NCBI RefSeq assembly: GCF_021277265.1
Contig: NZ_JAJSOH010000002.1
Coordinates: forward strand, 186,001 to 250,000
Length of the DNA: 64,000 bases
From: Kineosporia rhizophila
Lineage (GTDB): Bacteria; Actinomycetota; Actinomycetes; Actinomycetales; Kineosporiaceae
Reading direction: 5' to 3'
Shown here: piece by piece, positions 25,378-32,968 of the stretch
Numbering within the stretch: position 1 is the first letter of the stretch
How the letters are laid out: the number at the start of each line of letters is the position of its first letter
The notes under the pieces: model-generated
What the model was told of the DNA's origin: nothing
What the model saw: only the letters and a program-made list of their open reading frames with translations
The model's database searches: none
Made by a program: the position numbers and the translations under genes

Positions 25378-26697
25378 ATGAGCGATCCCGTCCGCGCGTT
25401 CCGTCCCGGCCTGCTCACCGACCAGTACGAGCTGACCATGATCCAGGCGGCCCTGGCCAGCGGTGCGGCCCAGCGCAAGTGCGTGTTCGAGGTGTTCGCC
25501 CGGCGGTTGCCGGAGGGCCGGCGGTACGGCGTGGTGGCCGGCACCGGAAGGCTGCTCGAGCAGTTGGGCGACTTCCGCTTCGGCGACGAGGAGCTGGCCG
25601 ACCTGGAGCGCCGCGGGGTGGTCGACGCGCCGACCCTGCGCTGGCTGGCCGACTACCGCTTCCGCGGCGACATCACCGGCTACGCCGAGGGCGAGTGCTA
25701 CCTGCCGGGCTCGCCGGTCCTCACCGTCGAGGGCACCTTCGCCGAGGCCGTGATCCTGGAGACGTTCGTGCTGTCGGTGCTCAACCACGACAGCGCGATC
25801 GCGGCGGCGGCCAGCCGGATGACCGCGGCCGCCGACCAGCGGCCGTGCCTGGAGATGGGCGCCCGGCGCACCCACGAGGAGGCCGGTGTGGCCGCCGCCC
25901 GGGCCGCCTACATCGCCGGTTTCGCGGGCAGCAGCCTGCTGGCGGCCGGGGCCCGCTACGGGGTGCCCACCATCGGTACGGCCGCGCACGCGTTCACCCT
26001 GCTGCACGACGGTGAGGTGGAGGCGTTCAGCGCGCAGGTGGCCTCGCTCGGCGCCGGCACCACGCTGCTGGTGGACACCTACGACGTGACCACCGGGGTC
26101 GACAACGCGATCAAGGCAGCGGGTACGGAACTCGGTGCGGTGCGGCTGGACTCGGGCGATCTGGTGGTGCAGGCGCACGCCGTGCGGGCCCAGCTCGACC
26201 GCCTCGGGGCCCGGAACACCAAGATCGTGGTGACCAGCGACCTGGACGAGTTCGCGATCGCCGCCCTGGCCGCCGCCCCGGTCGATTCCTACGGTGTGGG
26301 AACGCAATTGGTCACCGGCTCGGGCGCGCCCACCGCCGGGATGGTGTACAAGCTGGTGGCCCGCGAGGGGGCAGACGGCTCGATGGTTCCGGTGGCCAAG
26401 AAGAGCACCTCCAAAGCCAGCGTCGGGGGCCGCAAGTGGGCCCTGCGCCGGCGCGACGCCGAGGGGGTGGCCGACCAGGAGCTGCTCGGCCTGGGCGGAC
26501 AGCCGCCGTCCGGCGACGAGTACCGCGCCCTGCAGCGCACTCTGGTGGCCGGTGGTGAGATCGTCGGCACGGCGAGCCTGGAAGACGCTCGCGCCCGGCA
26601 CAAGGCCTCCCGCGCCGAACTGCCGGTGACCGCCCGGCAGCTGTCCCGCGGCGAGGCCGCGATCCCGACCGTGATGTATTCGGAGGAGACCCGATGA
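25378..26697 (+). CDS. pncB: Nicotinate phosphoribosyltransferase
   Basis: A 439-residue enzyme that makes nicotinate mononucleotide from nicotinate and PRPP, the entry step of NAD salvage. Motifs: LLTDQYELTMIQAA at the N-terminus, EVFARRLPEGRRYGV, GARRTHEEAG for phosphoribosyl and nicotinate binding, AGTSLLAA-like AGSSLLAAGARYGVPTIGTAAHA, and VRLDSGDL. The C-terminus has the KKSTSKASVGGRK segment. No strong ribosome site precedes ATG 25378. Its stop overlaps pncA by 4 bases. Confidence 0.95.
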   Translation: MSDPVRAFRPGLLTDQYELTMIQAALASGAAQRKCVFEVFARRLPEGRRYGVVAGTGRLLEQLGDFRFGDEELADLERRGVVDAPTLRWLADYRFRGDITGYAEGECYLPGSPVLTVEGTFAEAVILETFVLSVLNHDSAIAAAASRMTAAADQRPCLEMGARRTHEEAGVAAARAAYIAGFAGSSLLAAGARYGVPTIGTAAHAFTLLHDGEVEAFSAQVASLGAGTTLLVDTYDVTTGVDNAIKAAGTELGAVRLDSGDLVVQAHAVRAQLDRLGARNTKIVVTSDLDEFAIAALAAAPVDSYGVGTQLVTGSGAPTAGMVYKLVAREGADGSMVPVAKKSTSKASVGGRKWALRRRDAEGVADQELLGLGGQPPSGDEYRALQRTLVAGGEIVGTASLEDARARHKASRAELPVTARQLSRGEAAIPTVMYSEETR

Positions 26698-27284
26698 GCA
26701 AGGCCCTGATCGTGGTGGACGTGCAGAACGACTTCTGCGAGGGCGGGTCCCTGGCCGTGGCCGGGGGCACCGCGGTGGCCGAGGCGGTGACCGCCTACCT
26801 GCGCTCGGACGCGGCCGGCGGCTACTCGGCCGTGGTCGGGACCCGCGACTGGCACATCGACCCGGGCACGCACTTCAGCACCGCCCCCGACTACGTGGAC
26901 ACCTGGCCCCGGCACTGCGAGGTGGGCACGGCGGGCGCCGACTCGCACCCGGCGCTGGACGTCTCGCTGGTGCAGGCCTGGTTCCACAAGGGTGAGCACC
27001 AGGCCGCCTACTCCGGTTTCGAGGGCCACCTGGCCGAGGACGAGACCACCCTGGCCGACTGGCTGCGCGAGCGCGGCGTCACCGCAGTCGACGTGGTGGG
27101 CATCGCCACCGACCACTGCGTGCGGGCCACCGCGCTGGACGCGGTGCGGGCCGGGTTCGGCACCCGGGTGCTGCTGGGGATGACGGCCGGGGTGGCCGCC
27201 CCGACCACCCGGTCGGCGCTGGAGCAGCTCGAAGCGGCCGGGGCCGAACTCGTCGGAGCGCCCGCGTCCCCTAACTTGAGCTGA
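26694..27284 (+). CDS. pncA: Nicotinamidase
   Basis: A 196-residue enzyme that converts nicotinamide to nicotinate for PncB. The catalytic triad is visible: Asp in VVDVQNDF, Lys in WFHKGEH and Cys in ATDHCVRAT. Metal ligands are in the TRDWH segment and nearby Asp/His, and the cis-peptide region GIATDHCV is typical. It is translationally coupled to pncB, so the two consecutive salvage steps are made together. Confidence 0.95.
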   Translation: MSKALIVVDVQNDFCEGGSLAVAGGTAVAEAVTAYLRSDAAGGYSAVVGTRDWHIDPGTHFSTAPDYVDTWPRHCEVGTAGADSHPALDVSLVQAWFHKGEHQAAYSGFEGHLAEDETTLADWLRERGVTAVDVVGIATDHCVRATALDAVRAGFGTRVLLGMTAGVAAPTTRSALEQLEAAGAELVGAPASPNLS

Positions 27285-27315
27285 CCCTCGTCCATTGTTC
27301 GAAAGGTTTGAAGGC

Positions 27316-28227
27316 ATGCAGAGCAACGTCTCCGGACTCCCCGGCCTGCCGGGCAGCGACCACCCGGGCACCGGACCGGTGGTGGAGCCGTTGCTCGACG
27401 GCCTGCTCGCCGACGTGGTGCAGGACGACCCGGACGGCGCGCTCTCGGCGCACCGCGACCACCGCCGGGCCTGGTACGGCGACCTGGTCGGGCCGCTGTG
27501 GGTGCCGGTGTCGGCCACCGAGCAGGTGATCTACGCCCTGCACACCTCGGACGCCGGGCTGCCGGTGGTGCTGTCCACCGGACCGGCGCCCGACGGCGAC
27601 GACGCGGCCCTGCTGGAGAGCCTGCGCCGGGCCCGGTTCCAGCTGCTGGACAACCACCGGGTGGAGCTGACCGCGGTCGAGCTGCCGTTCGCCGGTGCGG
27701 GAGCGGGCTCGGCCGCCGACCGGGCCCGGATCATGCTCGACTCGCTCGACTTCACGGTGCCGGCCTGGTTCAGCGTCCCGGCCGGACCGGGCTGGGAGCC
27801 GGCCTTCGACGTGCTGGCCGAGGACGGCGCCGAGAGCGTCGCGCTGCGCCTGCCCACGTTCGGGCCGGGGACCTCGCCGGAGCAGGCCGCCTCGGGGGCC
27901 GCGAGCGCGATGCGGGTGCTGATCGACCGGGACCTGCCGTACGCGCTCAGCTCCGGGGTGACCGGCCTGGTCACCGACGCGTCCGGGTTCGGTCTGCTGA
28001 ACGCGATCGGGGCCACCCGGGCCGCGCTGAACGGGGCCGAGGCGGCCGAGATGGCGGTGATCCTGGCCGAGACGGACGTGGCCCCGCTGGCCGCGGCGGT
28101 ACGCCGGATGAGCGAGGCCGACGCCGCCACCGCCCGGGCCTTCCTGCCGGTGGTGGTGCCGCCGTCGATCCGGCAGATGATCACCGCGCTCGAGGCCGAA
28201 GGGCTGATCGAACCGGACGCCGCCTGA
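27316..28227 (+). CDS. Unknown protein in the NAD-salvage operon
   Basis: A 303-residue acidic, Ala/Leu-rich protein that I do not recognise. It shows GPLWVPVS near residue 60, LPVVLSTGPAPDGDD, and a C-terminal LSSGVTGLVTDASGFGLLNAIGATRAAL. No signal peptide, membrane segment or catalytic motif is visible. It may have two similar alpha/beta halves of an SseB-like kind, a weak impression. ATG 27316 has GAAGG just upstream; TTG 27295 is also in frame. It lies 31 bases behind pncA on the same strand and is probably cotranscribed. Confidence 0.6.
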   Translation: MQSNVSGLPGLPGSDHPGTGPVVEPLLDGLLADVVQDDPDGALSAHRDHRRAWYGDLVGPLWVPVSATEQVIYALHTSDAGLPVVLSTGPAPDGDDAALLESLRRARFQLLDNHRVELTAVELPFAGAGAGSAADRARIMLDSLDFTVPAWFSVPAGPGWEPAFDVLAEDGAESVALRLPTFGPGTSPEQAASGAASAMRVLIDRDLPYALSSGVTGLVTDASGFGLLNAIGATRAALNGAEAAEMAVILAETDVAPLAAAVRRMSEADAATARAFLPVVVPPSIRQMITALEAEGLIEPDAA

Positions 28228-28264
28228 CCGGGCGCCCGACGGCGAGGCTGGCTAGCTTGGGGGC

Positions 28265-28969
28265 ATGAGCCAGGAGCTGGTGGTGCACCAACGCCCGGGT
28301 GAGGGGCCTACGGTTCTTGCCCTGCACGGGATGAGCAGCACCGCCGAGGTCTGGGCCGACCTGGAGCGGCGCCTGGCCGGGCAGCACCTGGTGGCCCCGA
28401 ACCTGCCCGGCCGCGGCCCGTCGCGGGGCGTTCCCGCGCGCCCAGGTATGCAGGGCCTGGCCGACGTGGTGCTGGAGCTGGCCGCCCGCTCGCTGTGGGC
28501 CCCGGCCGGCGAGCTGGTGGTGGTGGGGCACTCGATGGGCGCCTTCCTGGCCCCGATCGTGGTGCGCCGCCTGGCCGACGCCGGTTTCCGGGTGCGCGGG
28601 GTGCTGCTGCTCGACGGTGGCCCCAAGCCCGACGACTCGTTCCTGATGAACCCGCTGATCGTGCGGGCGCTGTTCACCGTGGCCGCTCTGAAGGCCCGTT
28701 CGGTGATGTCGATGCGGGCGCCCCACGACGCGGTCGACTGCCTGACCCGGCCCACCCGCCTGGGACTGCTGGCCGGGCTGGAGATGCCGGTGCACCTGAT
28801 CGCCGCCGCGAACGGGGCCGGGCCGGACAAACCGGAGTTCCTTTCCGACGCGGCCATCGAACGCGGGCGGTCAGTGCTGCCGCGGATGACCTGGGAGCGC
28901 ATCGACGCCACCCACGAGAGCATGCTCGAGCATCCGACGGTGGCCGAGGCCGTGCGCCGACTGAGCTGA
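28265..28969 (+). CDS. Alpha/beta-hydrolase fold protein
   Basis: A 234-residue protein. LALHGMSSTAEVW gives the oxyanion hole, VVGHSMGAF the nucleophile elbow with Ser, and ATHESMLEHP the catalytic His; the acid is probably the Asp in AAANGAGPD. The lid is short. Substrate unknown. A TAGCTT box 6 bases before the ATG suggests a leaderless transcript, so it may have its own promoter although it lies close behind the previous gene. Confidence 0.82.
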   Translation: MSQELVVHQRPGEGPTVLALHGMSSTAEVWADLERRLAGQHLVAPNLPGRGPSRGVPARPGMQGLADVVLELAARSLWAPAGELVVVGHSMGAFLAPIVVRRLADAGFRVRGVLLLDGGPKPDDSFLMNPLIVRALFTVAALKARSVMSMRAPHDAVDCLTRPTRLGLLAGLEMPVHLIAAANGAGPDKPEFLSDAAIERGRSVLPRMTWERIDATHESMLEHPTVAEAVRRLS

Positions 28970-29066
28970 CCGCTTCAGGAACGCTTCGTGACGGCCCGAT
29001 CTCCGGCCGGGGCAGGCGTGTTCGCAGGGTGACCGTGTGAAATACCTCGAACCTGCGGGGAACCCT

Positions 29067-29097
29067 TGGCGTGTCTGCGGGTAGCCGTGTTAGAACT
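29067..29097 (+). promoter_or_regulatory. Possible promoter of the three-helix-bundle gene
   Basis: TTGGCG (29067-29072) and TTAGAA/TAGAAC (29091-29097) with 18-19 base spacing lie about 50 bases before the GTG start. Confidence 0.4.
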
Positions 29098-29143
29098 GGG
29101 TTAATGCTCGGCAACGAGGCCGTGTCGCCGCGCCATCGAGAAA

Positions 29144-29395
29144 GTGATCGAGCTCATGCCAGAGCCGGAGGTCCAGGCCATTGTGGCCGAGTTGTCGGTG
29201 AAGTATCCACTTTTCGCCGCGGCCACCATCCAGCGATGGGTCGACCGGGAGACGGCGCGTTACGTCAACGCCTCGATCCGGACCTTCGTCCCGATCCTGG
29301 TTCGCCGGGCGGTCGAGCGCACCCTGCGTGACCTCGACACCATCGAGGTCGTCGAGCTGAACAAGCCGAACCCCTACCTGCAGCCGGCCCGCTGA
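29144..29395 (+). CDS. Three-helix-bundle dimerisation-like small protein
   Basis: An 83-residue protein. It begins EPEVQAIVAELSVKYPLF and continues AATIQRWVDRETARYVNASIRTFVPILVRRAVERTL, a pattern seen in small actinobacterial three-helix-bundle proteins of unknown function. It is fully helical apart from the tail. GTG 29144 or ATG 29156 could be the start. It ends 3 bases before the stop of the convergent XRE gene. Confidence 0.65.
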   Translation: MIELMPEPEVQAIVAELSVKYPLFAAATIQRWVDRETARYVNASIRTFVPILVRRAVERTLRDLDTIEVVELNKPNPYLQPAR

Positions 29396-29398
29396 GCG

Positions 29399-29980
29399 TC
29401 ACTCCCCCTCCCCCACCTCCAGGTGGGTGCGCCGGCCGTCGTGATCCAGGATGGTGAGGATCTCGGCCGGGCCGTCCACCGCCCCGAAGGTGTGCGGCAC
29501 CATCGTCGAGAACGCCGCCGCCTGACCGGTCTCGACGATCACCACCCGCTCCGCCAGCAGCAGTTCGACGGTGCCGGAGAGCACGGTCATCCAGTCCCGC
29601 CCCGGATGCACCTTCTGGGCATCGGGCCGACGCGAGGCCGGTTGGGTGAGCCGGATCCGGGCCACCGTGAACCCGTTCGGCCCGTCCTGCCGGTTCAGCG
29701 TCCAGAGCGTGCGACCTCGCTCCTCGTCGTGCTGGGGCCGGATCACCACGTCCTCGTCACCGGCCGACTCGACCAGCTCGTCGAGCGACGCGCCGAGCGC
29801 CTGGGCGATCGCGGTGAGCTGGTCCAGGCCGATCCGGCGGTGCCCGGTCTCGATCCGGCTCAGCGTCGACGGGCTCAGGTAGCAACGAGCGGCCAGATCG
29901 TCGAGCGACCACCCCATGGCCAGCCGTAGCCCCCGGATGCGGGCGCGGACCAACCGGTCGACGGCGTCTTCTTGCTTCAT
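29399..29980 (-). CDS. XRE-family regulator with C-terminal cupin
   Basis: A 193-residue protein. An N-terminal helix-turn-helix (IRGLRLAMGWSLDDLAARCYLS, then STLSRIETGHRRI) is joined to a cupin sensor domain (HPGRDWMTVLSGTVELLLAER, then FSTMVPHTFGAV). This class of regulators senses a small metabolite through the cupin. The ATG at 29980 is preceded by TACCAT at 29993-29988 with 7 bases between, which looks like a leaderless promoter. It is divergent from a methyltransferase gene with a shared dyad between them. Confidence 0.87.
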   Translation of the reverse strand: MKQEDAVDRLVRARIRGLRLAMGWSLDDLAARCYLSPSTLSRIETGHRRIGLDQLTAIAQALGASLDELVESAGDEDVVIRPQHDEERGRTLWTLNRQDGPNGFTVARIRLTQPASRRPDAQKVHPGRDWMTVLSGTVELLLAERVVIVETGQAAAFSTMVPHTFGAVDGPAEILTILDHDGRRTHLEVGEGE

Positions 29981-30000
29981 ACGCAAGATGGTATGCCGCA
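29973..30000. promoter_or_regulatory. Dyad operator between XRE and methyltransferase genes
   Basis: TGC-NN-CATAC (29973-29982), 8 bases, GTATG-NN-GCA (29991-30000). It covers the start codon and -10 of the XRE gene and is about 29 bases from the methyltransferase start. Auto-repression and control of the divergent gene are inferred. Confidence 0.55.
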
Positions 30001-30028
30001 GCCGCAACCTGCTCCTAGGGTTGTCGCT

Positions 30029-30883
30029 ATGGGAGAACATCAGCACGGCGCACATGCAGGTTCGGAACCCGGCTACTTCCTGGAGATGCTGGATCTGGAC
30101 GGAGTGGTGCTGGCCGACACCTTCAGTTCGGTCACCGAGTGGATCGCCGGACATCTCGGCGATCACCGGGCATCCCGGATCCTCGATCTGGGTTCCGGCA
30201 CCGGCACCGGAACCTTCGCCCTACTGCGCCGTTTCACTGACGCGCGGGTGACGGCGCTCGACGCCTCGGCCGACATGCTCCACTACCTTCTCGAGCGGGC
30301 CGGGCGAGCCGGCCTGGACGGCCAGGTGGTCACGCATCAGGCCGATCTGGACTCTTCGCGCCTTCCGGCCGGACCGTTCGACCTGGCCTGGGCCTCGGCA
30401 TCGATGCACCACATGGCCGATCCGGCCCGGGTTCTCGCCGATCTGCGGGCCGCCCTGGCGCCCGGCGGACTGTTCGCCATGGTCGAGTTCGAGACGTTTC
30501 CCCGCTTCCTCCCCCACGGCTTCGGGTTCGGCACACCGGGTCTGGAAGATCGCCTGAACGCCGTCGCCGACCGCAAGCGCGAGGAACACCACCCGACGGT
30601 CAATTCCGACTGGACAGCCCGTCTGACCGCCAACGGCTTCGAGGTGCGGGAAGAGCGGACCTTCCAGACCGATCTGCGGGCGCCGCTTTCCGAGGCCGCG
30701 CAGCGCTACGCCCGGGTGACTCTGTCCCGATTGCGTGAAGGCATGGGCGAGACGCTCTCGGACGAGGACCGGCACACGCTGGATGCCTTGCTGAGCGAGC
30801 ACGGGCCGGAGCGCCTGGAGACACGCGCCGATCTCACGGTGCGCAGCTCCCGGCGGGCCTGGATCGCCGCCCCGGCCGGGTGA
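30029..30883 (+). CDS. Class I SAM-dependent methyltransferase
   Basis: A 284-residue protein. SAM motif I is RILDLGSGTGTGT, followed by VTALDAS (motif II) and DLAWASASMHHMADP with LAPGGLFAMVE (motifs IV-V), as in small-molecule methyltransferases of the Methyltransf_11/25 group. A His-rich N-terminus (GEHQHGAHAG) is unusual. The start at ATG 30029 has no ribosome site but a TAGGGT box lies 6 bases before it, so the mRNA is probably leaderless. Probably controlled by the divergent XRE-cupin protein. Confidence 0.85.
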   Translation: MGEHQHGAHAGSEPGYFLEMLDLDGVVLADTFSSVTEWIAGHLGDHRASRILDLGSGTGTGTFALLRRFTDARVTALDASADMLHYLLERAGRAGLDGQVVTHQADLDSSRLPAGPFDLAWASASMHHMADPARVLADLRAALAPGGLFAMVEFETFPRFLPHGFGFGTPGLEDRLNAVADRKREEHHPTVNSDWTARLTANGFEVREERTFQTDLRAPLSEAAQRYARVTLSRLREGMGETLSDEDRHTLDALLSEHGPERLETRADLTVRSSRRAWIAAPAG

Positions 30884-30960
30884 GGAGTTCGGCCGGGCGG
30901 TCAAGGAGGCGGGGCCGGACGCCGAGAAACGGGATCATCCGTTAGTCCGGAGGCTGCCGC

Positions 30961-31284
30961 ATGTCCCTCTCCAACTCCCCCACGCCACTGGTCCCGATCA
31001 CCGGTGTGGTCGGTGTCTTCCTGAACAAGCGCACCGGCGACCAGCTCCAGGTGCCGATCGTCGCCTTCTCGCCGGACTCCGGCATGACCTTCTACGTGGA
31101 CCGCAACGGCAAGGTCGTGGACTACCGGCTGAGCCGCGAGGACGACGTGTGGAGCGTGGGGGTGTTCGCAGCCGCCGACACCCAGGGCATTCACGATGCG
31201 GTGGTGACGGAACTGGAGACGACGGGGCTCTCGCACCATCCGCTTCCGCACGCGCCCTCGGCGTCTTCGGCTGCGGGGAACTGA
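30961..31284 (+). CDS. Small protein of unknown function
   Basis: A 107-residue protein that I do not recognise. The first 75 residues look like a beta-rich domain (VGVFLNKRTGDQLQVPIVAF, then MTFYVDRNGKVVDYRL) and the tail is Ser/Ala/Pro-rich. No signal peptide or membrane segment. Codon use is typical of real genes here. GGAGG about 8 bases before ATG 30961 supports the start. Confidence 0.6.
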   Translation: MSLSNSPTPLVPITGVVGVFLNKRTGDQLQVPIVAFSPDSGMTFYVDRNGKVVDYRLSREDDVWSVGVFAAADTQGIHDAVVTELETTGLSHHPLPHAPSASSAAGN

Positions 31285-31379
31285 GCGCCGGGCCCGCGCT
31301 GCGCCGTCGGGGCCTGGGCTGCTTCTTGGCCCGGTAATTGCGTTGCGCCGGGCGTTGCGGCGGGCGAAGGTGTGCGGCG

Positions 31380-32153
31380 ATGAACATTGATGCGGTGCTG
31401 GCCGCCTTCGACGAGCAGTTGCGACGCACCGGTGAGGGCGAGGGGGCCGAGAACCCCGAGCCCGGACGGGCCCCGCGCGTCCTGAACACCGTGAAGCCGG
31501 AGTGGGCGGCCGTGACCTGGTCGCGGCTCGACGAGCAGGACGCCGACGAGGTGATCGCGGCCCAGATCGGCCGGATGGCCGGGCTGAACCTGGACTGGGA
31601 GTGGAAGTACTACTCCTACGACACCCCGGCCGACCTGCCCACCCGCCTCCGGGCGGCCGGGTTCGTCGACGAGGAGCCGGAGAGCCTGATGGTCGCCGCG
31701 CTCGACGAGCTGGACCTGTTCGACCCGCCGGAGGGTGTGCGGATCGACCCGGTGACCGACGCGGCCGGCGTGGACCGGATGGTGGCCGTGCACGACCTGG
31801 CCTTCGGCGACGGCAGCCACCGGGCCTGGGGCGACGCCCTGCTGCGCCAGCTGCAGACGGCTCCGGACGAGGTGGCGGCGTTCGTGGTGATGGCCGGCGA
31901 CGAACCGGTCTCGGCCGGACGCATGAACTTTCACGAGGGAAGCGACTTCGCCAGCATCTGGGGCGGGGGCACGGTGCCGCAGTGGCGCCGCAAGGGGATC
32001 TTCCGCGCGCTGGTGAGCCATCGGGCCCGCTACGCGATCGACCGGGGCTTCCGGTACCTCCGGGTCGACGCTGCTCCGACAAGCCGACCGATCCTGGCCC
32101 GGATGGGCTTTCACGAGATCGCCAGCACGGTGCCGTTCATCCACCACGCGTAG
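31380..32153 (+). CDS. GNAT-family N-acetyltransferase
   Basis: A 257-residue protein. The C-terminal half holds a GNAT fold: substrate strand AGRMNFHEGSDFASIWGGG, the acetyl-CoA loop VPQWRRKGIFRAL, then LRVDAAPTSRPILARMGF. The N-terminal 110 residues form an extra domain (WEWKYYSYDTPADLPTRL) seen in some two-part GNAT proteins. The acceptor is unknown. GAAGG precedes ATG 31380; the earlier in-frame start 31338 has no support. Confidence 0.82.
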   Translation: MNIDAVLAAFDEQLRRTGEGEGAENPEPGRAPRVLNTVKPEWAAVTWSRLDEQDADEVIAAQIGRMAGLNLDWEWKYYSYDTPADLPTRLRAAGFVDEEPESLMVAALDELDLFDPPEGVRIDPVTDAAGVDRMVAVHDLAFGDGSHRAWGDALLRQLQTAPDEVAAFVVMAGDEPVSAGRMNFHEGSDFASIWGGGTVPQWRRKGIFRALVSHRARYAIDRGFRYLRVDAAPTSRPILARMGFHEIASTVPFIHHA

Positions 32154-32385
32154 CTCCGCGCCCGGCCGCATCGAGAGGCCAGGCTCGAAGGGCCAGGCCA
32201 GGCGGGCCATTTCGCGGGCGACCTGCCCACGAACCCCGGGCACTCCATGCCTTATCGAACTCGCCCCCCTGGGATTGCGGCCAGACCGCGAGGGGCCCGG
32301 CGGCCATGGCAGCCAATTGGCGCCGACGCCCGCACGAGTCAGCTTCCACCAGCGATGCCCGACAGTTGGGGTGGCCCTGGAGGGG

Positions 32386-32449
32386 ACAGAGGGAGTTTGT
32401 CGAGACAACGCTTGGACGTCCAAGGGTTCTCTCGACAAACTCCCTCTGT
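32386..32449. repeat. Long perfect hairpin with nested palindrome
   Basis: Arms 32386-32405 and 32430-32449 pair over 20 bp without a mismatch. Inside lies the 14-bp palindrome CTTGGACGTCCAAG (32411-32424), flanked by 5-base unpaired stretches. There is no T-run on the plus strand beyond TCTTT, so a plain terminator is only one option; it could be the end of an element or a structured RNA. Confidence 0.85.
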
Positions 32450-32530
32450 TCTTTGCGGGTGCTCAGCGTGATTCGGGCAGACACACGGTGAGGGTAGGGA
32501 GGCCGAAGGCTCCCGACTGAGGTGCTATTA

Positions 32531-32752
32531 GGCAGCGAGCTAGCGGCGGGTTGGCAGCGGCGGGCCGGCGGCAGGTCGGCGACGGCGGGCCGGCAGCAGG
32601 TCGGCAGCGGCGGGCCAGCTGCGGCAGGTCTGCGGCAGGTCTGCGGCAGGTCTGCGGCAGGCCAGCGGCGGCAGGTCGGCGGCGGCGCGGCGGCGGCGCG
32701 GCGGCGGCGCGGCGGCGGCGCGGCGGCGGCGGGTCGGCGGCGGCGGACCTTG
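32531..32752. repeat. GC-rich 11-bp minisatellite
   Basis: AGGTCTGCGGC is repeated three times perfectly at 32626-32658, and GGCGGCGGCGC four times plus a near copy at 32678-32732. The flanking bases are degenerate versions of the same 11-base theme. Copy number is likely to vary between strains. Confidence 0.85.
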
Positions 32753-32968
32753 CCTTCCTTTCAGGCAGGAGCCCCAGACGCTGATGTGTTGCGGCGTGCC
32801 GCTAATGGTTCGCCGGACGCGCTGGATGCTTGGGTTCCAGCAACGCTGCGTACGGCGCTGCTGATGGTGGGGTCGGCGGGTGGCGTCGGGGAGCAGGAAC
32901 TGGCTGCTCTGAGCGCAGCTGTGCGAGGCCGAGTCGTAGGGCTTGTGGATTGGGGCCGTCGGGCGCGT

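Larger units (their letters stand above)
32154..32968. other. 815-base gene-free stretch
   Basis: Between the convergent GNAT and dinB genes. It holds a 64-base hairpin (32386-32449) and a minisatellite (32531-32752). The few open frames here come from the repeats or overlap dinB in reverse and have no recognisable protein. Confidence 0.7.

Noticed and set aside
32531..32752. CRISPR array
   Set aside because: Units are 11 bases without unique spacers; this is a minisatellite.
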